DNA of 33,048 nucleotides from Flavobacterium sp. (GTDB lineage: Bacteria > Bacteroidota > Bacteroidia > Flavobacteriales > Flavobacteriaceae), in NCBI GenBank assembly GCA_030152225.1, contig JASLHL010000005.1, positions 1-33,048 on the forward strand. Reading direction: 5' to 3'. Below, in pieces: positions 9,763 through 18,396 of the stretch. A program made the position numbers and the translations under genes. A model generated the notes under the pieces. That model made no database searches. It saw only the letters and a program-made list of their open reading frames with translations, and was not told the origin of the DNA. Numbering within the stretch: the first letter of the stretch is position 1; every line of letters begins with the position of its first letter.

Positions 9763-9850
9763 TTTGTTCTTTGTACGGTTTGTTCTTTGCACGGTTTGCT
9801 TTTTGCACGGTTTGTTCTTTGTAAAAACTGTGAACTGTCAACTGTAAACC
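9763..9850. repeat. Heptad repeat array, TTTGNNN pairs with GG spacers plus ACTGTNA units
   Basis: First block 9763-9824: heptamers TTTGTTC, TTTGTAC, TTTGTTC, TTTGCAC, TTTGCTT, TTTGCAC, TTTGTTC, TTTGTAA, with GG after every second one, giving a 16-base period. Second block 9827-9850: ACTGTGA, ACTGTCA, ACTGTAA, ACC. It lies between the mfd stop and the terminator shared with the M16 protease gene. The 12-mer TTTGCACGGTTT occurs at 9786 and 9802 here and inverted near 29502. Confidence 0.85.
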
Positions 9851-9882
9851 AAAAAAGCCAGCTCGATGAGCTGGCTTTTTTT
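9851..9882. terminator. Bidirectional terminator between mfd and the M16 protease gene
   Basis: A stem of about 14 bp (AAAAAAGCCAGCTC against GAGCTGGCTTTTTT) with a GAT loop, two bases from the protease stop codon. A and T flanks on both sides suit termination of both convergent genes. Confidence 0.92.
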
Positions 9883-9883
9883 A

Positions 9884-12808
9884 TTAATATCCAAATAAGT
9901 CTTCTAACGTTAATTCTTTGATTGTACCGAACTTTTTAACGGCTTCCCAATCTAAGTTTTCTTTTTTACCTAATAGACCTACGTTAAACGTTTTTCCTTT
10001 TACATGTTGGTTAAAGAAGTTTACTAAGTCAGACATTTGCATGTCTTGCGTTTGTTTGTAAATATCTTTGTTGATATCGTAGTTGATTCCTCTTTCTTGT
10101 AATCCTAACCAGTAGTAGAAAATCTGTGCTTTTGTATAGCGTTGTGTTGCGATGTTCTTCAAGGCTGAATTTTTCGCATTTTCGAATTGATTTTGCGCTT
10201 GCGGCATATCATTCATCAACTCCATCATAGCATCAACGGCTTGTGGCAATTTGTTCGCTTGTGTACCTACATAAGCCATAACGTAGTTGTATTTATCTAA
10301 TTTTCCAGCATTTGCATACGCAGCATAAGCTGAATAAGCCAATGATTTAGATTCTCTAATTTCTTGGAAAACAACAGAAGCCATTCCTCCACCAAAGTAG
10401 CTATTGAATACACTTGAAGTAGCTAATAGATCTTTATCGAATTTAGATTCTCTACCGCGGTACGAAATTTCAGCTTGTACCATGTCATAAGGAGCAAAAT
10501 ACACTGTTCCATCCGTAGCTGGTTCTGCATATACTTTCTTCACTGGTGTCATTTTTCCTTTTCCTAAGTTGTGATTCGCTACAATTGCTTTTTTCACTGT
10601 TGCTAAATCATTTCCGTAGTAGAATACTTCTTGGTTATAGTCGAAGAAATTATGTAATAACCCCACCAATTCAGTAGGTTGTATCGCTTTTAATTCTGCT
10701 TCGCTCAAAATATCTTTAAATCGGCTCAACTGATTTCCAGACATAATATAGCTATTCAACGCACGTTGAATTCCTCCTTTGCTTGACTTCGCATCAAAAC
10801 GAGATTTCAAGATTTGATCGACTAAATTCTCATACGATTCTTGATCTGCTTTTGCATCTGTTACTAAGTGCTCTAGCAATTTAATTCCCGCAGGGATATT
10901 TTCTTTTAATCCCGAAATGGTGATATACGATTTATCTATTCCTGTATTCAATGAATATTCCACGCCTAGTTTGTAGAATTCCTTGCGAATATCTGCTGGA
11001 GAGTACTTGTTTGTTCCGATGTAATCTAAATATTCTAAAGCTAGATTCAATTTCTTATCGTGATCTGATCCTACAGGTGTGATGTAGGTTACCGTCGCCA
11101 AGTCATTGGTTACATTTTCAATACTGTATAACGTAGTATTTATTTTTCCAATTTTTTCTCTTTTCAGTGCTTTATTGAAATCGATAAACTCCGGTTGGAT
11201 ATCCTTAACAGCCACTTGATTTAACGCTTTATAGAAATCTGATTCACTATCTCTATTTAGGTCGATTGGTGTGATTCCAGGATTTTCTACGCGAACTAAA
11301 TCTTTGTTTTCTCCTTGGCGTTTGTAGATAATTGCGTAGTTATCTTTATAGTTTTCATTGGCGAAGCGAATGATATCGGCTTTGGTGATTTGCTCCATGC
11401 GGTCAATTTCACTCACTGCATCTTCCCATGTTCTACCTTGGATAAACGCTTGGTACATTTCTGTTGCCATGGCATCATTATGCTCCAATGCTTGCATTGA
11501 GTTCTTTCTCAACTCATTGATTACAGCTTGTAGCAACCACTCGTCAAAATCTCCCTTTTTAATTTTCTCTATTTGTTCCAATAGGAGGTCTCTCACCTCT
11601 TCTAGGGTTTGTCCTTCATTTGGCATCCCTGTTAATTGGTGAACCGAATAATCTTTCATGATCATTGGTGAACTACCTGCGTATAATGCCTTTTGTTTTT
11701 GGTTGATATCTAAGTCGATTAACCCTGCTTGACCGTTGGTCAATAGCATATCAATCATCGTTACATAAAGAGCATCCTGTGTTTTTGCTCCTCCTAAACG
11801 GAATCCCATTTCTACGCGTTCTGCCTGTGGGCTGAATACTTCGCCAATTTTAACTCCTTGGATGGGTTGTTCAACAGCCACATATTCTTTCGGTTGTACT
11901 CCTTTTGTCATGGAACCGAAATACTTATTTACCATTTGAATGGTCTCATCAAACTGGATATCTCCAACCAATACAACCGCAATATTATTCGGTACATAGT
12001 ATTGATCGAAATAATTGTGGATAGCGACCATAGAAGGATTCTTCAAGTGTTCAGACGTACCGATTGTCGTTTGTGTACCATAATGTGTCGTTGGAAATAA
12101 CAACTTCATCATTTTTTCATGAGAGGCCCAGAAATCATTGTCTTGACCACGGTTAAACTCTTCGTATACTGCTTCTAATTCTGTGTGAAATAAACGCAAT
12201 ACCAATTGAGAAAAACGCTCTTTTTCAATGATTAAGAATTTCTCTAACTCATTAGAAGGAATTGCGTTTTTGTATACGGTTTCATCAAACCAAGTGTGCG
12301 CGTTTGTTCCTGTTGCTCCGATAGAAGCGACGGATTTGTCATATTCATTCGCAACAGCATATTGAGAGGCTTCTTTAGAAATCTCATCAATGCGTTTGTA
12401 AATCGCTTTTTTCTTCTCTGGATTTGTTTCATTTTTATGCTGTTCATACAGATCAGAAATTTGCTTAATTAGGCCTTGTTCAACTTCCCAATTAACCGTT
12501 CCTAATTTCGATGTTCCCTTGAACAACATATGCTCTAAGTAGTGCGCTAATCCTGTATTGTCTTCTGGATCATTGTTAGATCCCGTACGAACAGGAATAT
12601 ACGTTTGGATTCTTGGTTCATCGTGATTTTGTGCTAAATAAACCTTTAATCCATTATTTAATGTATAAATTCTAGCTTTGGTAGGGTCATTTTCTACATA
12701 TTCATAAGTAAAACCATTGGCATCTGTTTTTGTAAGCGTTTTATATTGAGCGTGTAAAACTCCACTCATGGAAAATATAAAACCAAACAAGAGGTATCTT
12801 TTTTTCAT
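9884..12808 (-). CDS. Exported M16-family (pitrilysin/insulinase-like) zinc peptidase
   Basis: A 974-residue secreted metallopeptidase. The signal peptide is MKKRYLLFGFIFSMSGVLHA, cut before Gln21, so the enzyme acts in the periplasm or beyond. The inverted zinc motif HYLEH is at residues 89-93, and the third ligand is probably a Glu in AVYEE (216 or 217). The gap between these is longer than in pitrilysin because of a charged helical insertion (about 100-160). The rest fits the tandem M16/M16_C repeats, with a second, inactive half. The ATG at 12808 is preferred to the TTG at 12832, which overlaps the -7 element. Monocistronic: own promoter upstream, shared terminator downstream. Substrate unknown. 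Confidence 0.93.
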   Translation of the reverse strand: MKKRYLLFGFIFSMSGVLHAQYKTLTKTDANGFTYEYVENDPTKARIYTLNNGLKVYLAQNHDEPRIQTYIPVRTGSNNDPEDNTGLAHYLEHMLFKGTSKLGTVNWEVEQGLIKQISDLYEQHKNETNPEKKKAIYKRIDEISKEASQYAVANEYDKSVASIGATGTNAHTWFDETVYKNAIPSNELEKFLIIEKERFSQLVLRLFHTELEAVYEEFNRGQDNDFWASHEKMMKLLFPTTHYGTQTTIGTSEHLKNPSMVAIHNYFDQYYVPNNIAVVLVGDIQFDETIQMVNKYFGSMTKGVQPKEYVAVEQPIQGVKIGEVFSPQAERVEMGFRLGGAKTQDALYVTMIDMLLTNGQAGLIDLDINQKQKALYAGSSPMIMKDYSVHQLTGMPNEGQTLEEVRDLLLEQIEKIKKGDFDEWLLQAVINELRKNSMQALEHNDAMATEMYQAFIQGRTWEDAVSEIDRMEQITKADIIRFANENYKDNYAIIYKRQGENKDLVRVENPGITPIDLNRDSESDFYKALNQVAVKDIQPEFIDFNKALKREKIGKINTTLYSIENVTNDLATVTYITPVGSDHDKKLNLALEYLDYIGTNKYSPADIRKEFYKLGVEYSLNTGIDKSYITISGLKENIPAGIKLLEHLVTDAKADQESYENLVDQILKSRFDAKSSKGGIQRALNSYIMSGNQLSRFKDILSEAELKAIQPTELVGLLHNFFDYNQEVFYYGNDLATVKKAIVANHNLGKGKMTPVKKVYAEPATDGTVYFAPYDMVQAEISYRGRESKFDKDLLATSSVFNSYFGGGMASVVFQEIRESKSLAYSAYAAYANAGKLDKYNYVMAYVGTQANKLPQAVDAMMELMNDMPQAQNQFENAKNSALKNIATQRYTKAQIFYYWLGLQERGINYDINKDIYKQTQDMQMSDLVNFFNQHVKGKTFNVGLLGKKENLDWEAVKKFGTIKELTLEDLFGY

Positions 12809-12829
12809 AAATAGTACATTTTGTATGCC

Positions 12830-12858
12830 CAAAGCTAAACATAATTCTTATTTCTCAA
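12830..12858 (-). promoter_or_regulatory. Bacteroidota-type promoter of the M16 protease gene
   Basis: On the minus strand: TTG (12856-12858), 18-bp spacer, TAGCTTTG (12830-12837), 21 bases before the ATG at 12808. Full consensus match. Confidence 0.82.
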
Positions 12859-12880
12859 ACAAAAATTGCGTATGGATAAA

Positions 12881-12921
12881 AAAGAAAACGTCTTAAGTTT
12901 AAAACTTAAGACGTTTTCTTT
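12881..12921 (-). terminator. Terminator of pafA with a perfect 20-bp inverted repeat
   Basis: AAAGAAAACG and TCTTAAGTTT form a 20-base left arm that is perfectly complementary to 12902-12921, with one base between the arms; the AT-rich tip opens as the real loop. It begins 3 bases after the pafA stop codon, and the transcript ends in a T-rich tract. It separates pafA from the protease promoter 23 bases further on. Confidence 0.88.
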
Positions 12922-12924
12922 TTC

Positions 12925-14571
12925 TTACTGTTCAATTGCTTCGTAAATTGGTGTTCCTATATTTCCATTTGGAAACTCAATTTTCAAGATTTGCGCTAAG
13001 GTTGGCGCTATATCTGTCATATGCGTTTGACGGGTTGTTTTTCCTGGTTTCACTCCCCATCCTAAGAATACGGCAGGGATATGAGCATCATACGAATTCC
13101 AACTTCCATGGGTGGTTCCTTTTCCATCTTTTGAACCACTGAACCACTGAGGCTCTAGAATTAGTTGAATGGCTCCACTTCGCTTGTAATTGTATCCGTT
13201 GACAATGCGTTCTCTAAGCATTTGCGGTACTGCAGCAGTAGCGGCTTCTTGCATATCCACAACAAAAGCCACACCTTCTACTTTTTTCAATAATTTGATT
13301 GCCGCTTCAATCACATCCTCTTCTTCCACTTTACTTGATTCAAGTACTTCATAATTCAAGTGCACTTGGTAGTTCGCTAAGCTTTTTACCAAACCTGCTA
13401 CGCCAAATTTCGCTTCTAATTTGTCATTTAACTCCTGGCGAATCACCTTGGTATCAAAGTAACCTGAATTTCCTTTCTGATCGGCAAAAAACTTTGGATT
13501 ATGTGCTGCTCCATGGTCTGCACTCAAGAACAACGTATAATTTCCCTTTCCGATTGTTTGGTCTAAATACAGTAAGAAATCAGCGATATCGCGATCTAAA
13601 CGCAAATAGGTATCTTCAATTTCGATGGAGTTAATCGCAAATTGATGTCCAATATAATCCGTTGACGACAAACTCACCGCTAAGAAATCTGTTACATTTG
13701 CTGGGTTATTTCCCAATTTTTCACTTTCGATCGCGCGTTTAGCAAAATCAAGCGTTAAGGTATTTCCCTGTGGTGTACTCTTAATAAGTTCATATCCATT
13801 TTCCTTCTTCAATTTCACTAAATCACGTGGAAATGTTGGTGCTTTCTCCCCTTTGAATGGCTCTTCATATGCATTGTCATCCGCTGTACTCAACACATAA
13901 GAATTGATAGGGTATAGCGTATTCCATCCTTCTTTATAGTATTTGTCTGCTAATTTTTCTTTGTTGAATCCCTTGACCCATTTTGGCAAGTCATTCATAT
14001 AGTAGGTACTCGTAATCCAATCCCCTGTTTTACCATCTAACCAATAGGCTGCATTGGCAAAATGCCCAGCGGGTAAAATACCACCGCGATCTTTAATAGC
14101 AATTCCGATTACTTTCGATTGAAAATTAGTTGCTAATTTCAACTGATCTGTAACAGTAGATACCAATAGGTTTTTAGGTGATTGTTGTCCCACTTTACCT
14201 TCACCTCCAACGGCTTGCACACTGTCATCTTGTGTACAGTACATATTTTGTCCTGTGGCTTGGATAATAAAATCATTTCCTGCAATCCCGTGAATAGCAG
14301 GCACACTTCCCGTATAAATTGTACTGTGTCCAATAGCTGTATACGTCGGAACATAGTCGATCAATGTATTTTCACTCGAGAAACCTTCGTTTAGTAATCG
14401 TTTAAATCCATTGTCGCTGTAGCGATCATAGTAGCGATATAAGTAATCCCATCTCATTTGATCCACAACAAGGCCCACCACTAGTTTAGGTTTTTCAATC
14501 TTTTCACTAGCCAAAATTACCAGTGAAAACAAGCAGCTCATTGCTGTAAGTACCGTTGACTTTACATTCAT
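12925..14571 (-). CDS. pafA: PafA-type alkaline phosphatase
   Basis: Exported phosphate-monoester hydrolase of the alkaline phosphatase superfamily, close to PafA of Elizabethkingia meningoseptica (about 546 residues; here 548). The signal peptide covers roughly residues 1-22. The active site follows PafA: zinc ligand D37 in VDQMRWD, nucleophile T78 in YTAIGHS, N99 in AGND, and the KDR motif with K160 and R162 in KDRGGILPAGH. C-terminal metal ligands lie in SADHGAAHNP and near GTTHGSW. PafA enzymes use a Thr nucleophile, unlike the Ser of E. coli PhoA, and are not repressed by phosphate. Single gene: a possible -7 element lies upstream and a strong terminator follows. Confidence 0.93.
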   Translation of the reverse strand: MNVKSTVLTAMSCLFSLVILASEKIEKPKLVVGLVVDQMRWDYLYRYYDRYSDNGFKRLLNEGFSSENTLIDYVPTYTAIGHSTIYTGSVPAIHGIAGNDFIIQATGQNMYCTQDDSVQAVGGEGKVGQQSPKNLLVSTVTDQLKLATNFQSKVIGIAIKDRGGILPAGHFANAAYWLDGKTGDWITSTYYMNDLPKWVKGFNKEKLADKYYKEGWNTLYPINSYVLSTADDNAYEEPFKGEKAPTFPRDLVKLKKENGYELIKSTPQGNTLTLDFAKRAIESEKLGNNPANVTDFLAVSLSSTDYIGHQFAINSIEIEDTYLRLDRDIADFLLYLDQTIGKGNYTLFLSADHGAAHNPKFFADQKGNSGYFDTKVIRQELNDKLEAKFGVAGLVKSLANYQVHLNYEVLESSKVEEEDVIEAAIKLLKKVEGVAFVVDMQEAATAAVPQMLRERIVNGYNYKRSGAIQLILEPQWFSGSKDGKGTTHGSWNSYDAHIPAVFLGWGVKPGKTTRQTHMTDIAPTLAQILKIEFPNGNIGTPIYEAIEQ

Positions 14572-14879
14572 TTTAAATTATTTATTTGGGTGTTATTTAA
14601 GTAATTAATAGGGTTTAACAAAGCTATTAAAGTCATTCAACATAGAAAATAAATCCTGTCTTAAAGTTTGTTAGCATATTACACAGCACAGCGCATATCA
14701 TTTTGACAAATAAAGCCTTTTTGCATTAATTTCATATTACCTCAACATTAAATATCAATAATTATTCCTTTAACTTTAAAAGAAATTAAATGTACTTGTT
14801 TTTCGACCAACATTTACCGTTCTAGTAGAATACCTTATCTTTGTATCTGTTGGACGCAGTCCTTTTCATTTCGTACACC
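14572..14879. other. Divergent intergenic region, pafA and Crp/Fnr-type regulator
   Basis: About 308 bases, AT-rich, with no coding sequence. It holds candidate -7 elements for both genes: TAGCTTTG on the minus strand at 14619-14626 (48 bases from the pafA ATG) and TATCTTTG on the plus strand at 14836-14843. Neither has a TTG at the standard -33 spacing, so activators may be needed. I saw no clear palindrome for the neighbouring Crp-like regulator. Confidence 0.6.
14836..14843 (+). promoter_or_regulatory. -7 element TATCTTTG of the Crp/Fnr-type gene
   Basis: Exact TAnnTTTG match 36 bases ahead of the ATG at 14880. It overlaps the in-frame upstream TTG codon at 14841, which argues against that start. 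No -33 TTG at the standard spacing. Confidence 0.55.
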
Positions 14880-15440
14880 ATGGATATCGAACAGATTCTC
14901 ACCGCTATTTATCCCTTACCTGAACCATCACTCACTGCGTTAAAGTCTTTGTGTAGTGAGATCCATCTGCCTAAGGGACATGTCTTACTTGAAGCGGATC
15001 GCATTGAGCACAATATCTACTTTATAAAGCAAGGGGTTGTGCGTGCATTTTCCATTCATGAAGAAGGCGAGATCACCTTTTGGTTTGGGGAAGAAGGCAG
15101 TACTATCCTATCGATGAAGAACTATGTCGAAAACCGAAAGAGCTATGAGAGTATTGAACTCTTGGTGGACTGTGAGTTATATCAGGTGAATTTCAAGGAA
15201 TTAAGTCAACATTACCTCACGGATATCCACATTGCGAACTTTGGGCGAAAATTAGCAGAAAAAGAGCTGATGCGCGTAGAAAAACGCATCATCTCTCGTG
15301 ATTTGCTCTCTGCAACCGAGCGATATAAAGAGTTAATCGCCAATTTTCCGACTATCATTCAACGTGTGCCTTTAAAGTACATTGCGTCTTATTTGGGTAT
15401 TACCCAAGTGAGCCTAAGCCGAATACGCAAAGATGTATAA
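14880..15440 (+). CDS. Crp/Fnr-family transcriptional regulator
   Basis: A 186-residue regulator. Residues 20-110 form a cyclic-nucleotide-binding-type beta-roll (GHVLLEADRIEHNIYFIKQG), a long dimerisation helix follows at about 115-145, and the C-terminus has a short helix-turn-helix (LKYIASYLGITQVSLSRIR, 165-183). The beta-roll lacks the full RxAxV phosphate-binding signature and the four cysteines of FNR, so neither cAMP nor an Fe-S cluster is supported; such short proteins are common in Bacteroidota with unknown ligands. ATG at 14880 chosen because a -7 element covers the upstream alternative. Divergent from pafA; the downstream HAD gene starts 89 bases later. Confidence 0.9.
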   Translation: MDIEQILTAIYPLPEPSLTALKSLCSEIHLPKGHVLLEADRIEHNIYFIKQGVVRAFSIHEEGEITFWFGEEGSTILSMKNYVENRKSYESIELLVDCELYQVNFKELSQHYLTDIHIANFGRKLAEKELMRVEKRIISRDLLSATERYKELIANFPTIIQRVPLKYIASYLGITQVSLSRIRKDV

Positions 15441-15529
15441 CTTCTTTCTAACTAAGTACAAAAATTTGCTTGTCGCTCAGGTGCTCGTCTGATCTTTACT
15501 TATCTTTAGGGTAAATATAACAACGCAAT

Positions 15530-16216
15530 ATGAACAAAATTAAAGTGGTTGCATTTGATGCAGACGATACCCTTTGGATTAATGAACCTTTTTTTAGAGA
15601 TGCAGAACAACAGTTTTGTATTTTAATGGAAGATTACTTAACCCACCAAAGTATTTCACAAATTCTCTTCAAAACACAAGTAGATAACTTACCTCTTTAT
15701 GGCTACGGAATCAAAGGTTTTACCCTTTCGATGATTGAAGCGGCAGAAATTATCTCCAAGGGAACACTAAACATTAAACTTATTGATAAGATAGTCAAAA
15801 TAGGAAAGGAACTCCTAACCAAACCCGTGGAGTTGATTGACGATGTAGATGAAATTCTTCAAGAATTACAAGGCAAATACCGTTTGGTCGTTGCAACAAA
15901 AGGCGACTTAAAAGATCAACACCGCAAGTTACACAAATCGGGACTAGGTCCCTATTTTCACCATATTGAAGTCATGACAGATAAAGAAGAAGTCGATTAT
16001 GAAAAATTGCTCAAGCGACTCGACATCCAAGCAGAAGAATTTATCATGATTGGCAATTCACTTCGCTCCGATGTTTTACCTGTATTAGCTTTAGGCGGTC
16101 ATGCTGTTCATGTGCCTTTTCACACCACCTGGTTACACGAGCACATTGATCATGCTGTAGTACATGAAAATTTTACATCCATCAAGAAATTATCGGAGAT
16201 TAAAGAATTGTTGTAA
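15530..16216 (+). CDS. HAD-superfamily hydrolase
   Basis: A 228-residue haloacid-dehalogenase-type phosphatase. Motif I is FDADDTLW, with nucleophile D10 and acid/base D12. Motif II lies in VVATKGD (about 118-124). The motif III lysine is in the segment following KDQHRKLHKSG, and motif IV in MIGNSLRSDV (about 176-185). A helical cap lies between motifs I and II (about 20-90), as in subclass C1. The substrate cannot be read from sequence; small phosphorylated metabolites or nucleotides are usual. A weak -7-like element, TATCTTTA, lies at 15501-15508, so the gene may have its own promoter. Followed by a heptad repeat array and a bidirectional terminator. Confidence 0.9.
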   Translation: MNKIKVVAFDADDTLWINEPFFRDAEQQFCILMEDYLTHQSISQILFKTQVDNLPLYGYGIKGFTLSMIEAAEIISKGTLNIKLIDKIVKIGKELLTKPVELIDDVDEILQELQGKYRLVVATKGDLKDQHRKLHKSGLGPYFHHIEVMTDKEEVDYEKLLKRLDIQAEEFIMIGNSLRSDVLPVLALGGHAVHVPFHTTWLHEHIDHAVVHENFTSIKKLSEIKELL

Positions 16217-16221
16217 GGTTT

Positions 16222-16262
16222 TTTGCGCGGTTTGCTCGTTGTGAGGTTCGCGCGGTTATGCA
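16222..16262. repeat. Heptad repeat array, degenerate TTTGCGC/TTTGCTC type
   Basis: Units TTTGCGC, GG, TTTGCTC, GTTGTGA, GG, TTCGCGC, GG, TTATGCA. It repeats the seven, seven, GG layout seen at 9763-9824 but is more diverged and GC-richer. It starts 5 bases after the HAD gene stop and precedes the terminator. Confidence 0.65.
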
Positions 16263-16297
16263 AGAGAAAAAAAGGATTCAAAATCAATGCAACGAAA

Positions 16298-16338
16298 AAA
16301 CAGAAAAAGGAAACCTTGAGGGTTTCCTTTTTCTGTTT
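16298..16338. terminator. Bidirectional terminator between HAD gene and efflux operon
   Basis: A perfect 18-bp stem (16298-16315 against 16321-16338) with loop TTGAG, bearing A-rich and T-rich ends. It suits both the plus-strand HAD gene and the end of the minus-strand efflux operon. Confidence 0.92.
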
Positions 16339-16377
16339 CATAAGCAATTTTATTTATTTCACTTGATTCCGATTGAT

Positions 16378-17079
16378 CTAAAAACGGTATCCTACATAAA
16401 CACCAAAATTCTGATTGTATATTTTAAAGTCATTGGCTCCAGTATTTTCTTCTACCCCAAACGTATTGGAGTTATCGAAAATAGTGGCGAATCCTCTAGT
16501 ATATTGTGCACCAACAAGTAAGCCAAATTTAAACTGGTACTCAATCCCTGCAGTAACCCCATAATCCATTTTTTGCAGGTATTTACTGTCTTCTTGATCA
16601 TCTTCTGTTGATCCGAAAATACCGTGATCTTTATAGGTTTTTCCATTTTCGTCTACGGATGTAATTGACGAATACAGCAACATATTGATATAGGGTCCTG
16701 CATAAACCTGTAAGCCTCCAACTTTAAACGTTGGACTGATGGGATTCAGACGCAAACTATGCATCTCCAACGTAGCATCAAACATATGCTCCTCTAATTC
16801 GCGTTTGAACTTTGCCCCATAATTTTGGTAATACAGTTCGTGTTTCAACCCAAAATACGTTCCGATGCTATTATCTACACTTACCCCTACAAAAAGGGCA
16901 TTGCGGTGATCTATTTTGCCATCTACTGCCAAGTCCTTCACGTCATCCCCTTTTAACGTAGACTGTAGCCATCCTGCTTTTACACTAAAAGAAGTTTTTC
17001 CTTTTAGATCTTCCTTGAAGTCCTGCGCTTTCACAGAAAGCCCAGTTAATACTAGTAAACTGAATATAATGTGTTTCAT
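16378..17079 (-). CDS. Outer-membrane beta-barrel protein, last gene of the metal-efflux operon
   Basis: A 233-residue protein with a clear signal peptide (MKHIIFSLLVLTGLSVKA, cut before Gln19) and alternating hydrophobic strands typical of a small OmpA/OmpW-sized porin-like barrel. It ends in YVGYRF, the C-terminal aromatic signature recognised by the barrel assembly machinery. The first strands (FSVKAGWLQSTLKG) and repeated aromatic edges fit the outer-membrane beta-barrel group common in Bacteroidota. It starts 11 bases after the TolC-like gene stop with no terminator between, so it is the fourth gene of the operon. A role in metal handling is inferred from position only. A strong terminator follows. 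Confidence 0.85.
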   Translation of the reverse strand: MKHIIFSLLVLTGLSVKAQDFKEDLKGKTSFSVKAGWLQSTLKGDDVKDLAVDGKIDHRNALFVGVSVDNSIGTYFGLKHELYYQNYGAKFKRELEEHMFDATLEMHSLRLNPISPTFKVGGLQVYAGPYINMLLYSSITSVDENGKTYKDHGIFGSTEDDQEDSKYLQKMDYGVTAGIEYQFKFGLLVGAQYTRGFATIFDNSNTFGVEENTGANDFKIYNQNFGVYVGYRF

Positions 17080-17090
17080 ACTCCTTCTTC

Positions 17091-18395
17091 TTAAAAATCA
17101 ATATCCCAAATTCCAACCGCTTTCTCTAACTCCACCAAAGACTCTGCATAACCAAATAAGGTTTCGGCATAAGCTTGTTGGGTTTCGTTATAGGTGCGTT
17201 GTGCATCCAACACTTCTAATAAACTACTTGCACCTCGTTGGTAGCTGTATTTGATTCCTTCAAATACTTGTTTTGCTTCCTCTAGCATTCCATTTTCAAA
17301 ACGTTGGATTTGCTTTTGTTTGGTCAAGTAATTGCGATAGGCTTGGTTAATTTCTTTCTCCAATTCCAGTTCGATGATGTCGTACTCCAACTCTGCTTGT
17401 CTTTCTTCATACAAAGCGGTTTTCAAGCCTGCCTCACGGCGGTTAGAAAATTTTAAAGGAACCGAAACTCCTGCTTTTACCACCGTATTTCCCGGAGTGG
17501 GTGCAACAGCATTTTTAACGAAGGAATTATTTTCAACACCAATATTTAACCCTAAATCGATGACGCGCTCTGCTCGTGCTAGAGCAACTTGTCTACCAGC
17601 TACCACTTTATTTTGTTGTGCGACTAAATAATCTGCGCGGTTATTTTGGGCCGTTACAATCAGATCTTCTAGGGCAAACAAGCGAACAAACTGACTGAAA
17701 TCACCTGTTGGCAAATATACCGTATCAATACGAGAGGCACTGATGATGTTGCGCACTTCCATTAAACTATTCTCCCATGTATCATCAGCATCTTGCAAAT
17801 CATTTAACATCGACTTAGCCTCCAACTTACTCTGGATAGCATCAACTTTGCTGATTTGTCCAAGTGAATAGCGAATACTATCTGACTTGGCTACTTGCAA
17901 CATGGATTCGTAGGAGTCTTTTTGAATATCGTACAGCATTTTGTTTTGCATCGCTTCTAAAAAAGCAAGGGTCGATTCTGCGCGTAAGGTGTGAAAGAAC
18001 TCTTGCAATTCTAGTTCAGCTAATACCTTTTGATCATGAGCTAAGTTTTTTCTTGCTTTTCGCTTGCCTCCTAGCTCTAAATCCCAAGACAACTCGGCTT
18101 CAAATCCATACCCCATTTGCATGCGCTTTTGTTGGTTATCTGCCCAACCAAAACTCAACTCTGGATCTGGAAATGCTTTAGCGGCTTGCACTTCTGCTTC
18201 TGCTATATTGATGTTGTATTTCTCTGCTGCATAGCCTAAGTTATTTTCTATCATCTTAGATAGAAACTCCTTGTATGTAAGCGTTTGTTTATTTGTAGCT
18301 TGCTCTGTATGCCCATCTTGAGCATACAAAACACCGCTACACATTATAGACATAACACTTATACTGATATATTTTTTAAACATATTCATCTCCAT
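17091..18395 (-). CDS. TolC/CzcC-family outer-membrane channel of a heavy-metal efflux system
   Basis: Outer-membrane factor that would complete a tripartite efflux pump. The protein has 434 residues from the first ATG, or 430 from the ATG at 18383 (MFKKYISI). The signal peptide ends at LYAQ. Two repeats rich in long amphipathic helices (about 40-215 and 240-430) contain typical family patterns such as GYGFEAELSWDLELGGKRKA and SYQRGASSLLEVLDAQRTYNE. The first ATG sits one base after the pump stop codon. The third ATG (18383) has GGAG about six bases upstream, one of the few Shine-Dalgarno-like sites here, and may be the true start. Functions with the adaptor and pump encoded just upstream. 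Confidence 0.92.
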   Translation of the reverse strand: MEMNMFKKYISISVMSIMCSGVLYAQDGHTEQATNKQTLTYKEFLSKMIENNLGYAAEKYNINIAEAEVQAAKAFPDPELSFGWADNQQKRMQMGYGFEAELSWDLELGGKRKARKNLAHDQKVLAELELQEFFHTLRAESTLAFLEAMQNKMLYDIQKDSYESMLQVAKSDSIRYSLGQISKVDAIQSKLEAKSMLNDLQDADDTWENSLMEVRNIISASRIDTVYLPTGDFSQFVRLFALEDLIVTAQNNRADYLVAQQNKVVAGRQVALARAERVIDLGLNIGVENNSFVKNAVAPTPGNTVVKAGVSVPLKFSNRREAGLKTALYEERQAELEYDIIELELEKEINQAYRNYLTKQKQIQRFENGMLEEAKQVFEGIKYSYQRGASSLLEVLDAQRTYNETQQAYAETLFGYAESLVELEKAVGIWDIDF

Positions 18396-18396
18396 G

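Noticed and set aside
9763..9850. Possible CRISPR array
   Set aside because: The period is 7 or 16 bases with no unique spacers of 25-40 bases and no cas genes nearby.
14880..15440. FNR-type oxygen sensor
   Set aside because: The N-terminal cysteine cluster is missing, so only the general Crp/Fnr family is supported.
16258..16521. 87-residue plus-strand open frame after the HAD gene
   Set aside because: It passes through the bidirectional terminator and the antisense of the barrel gene.
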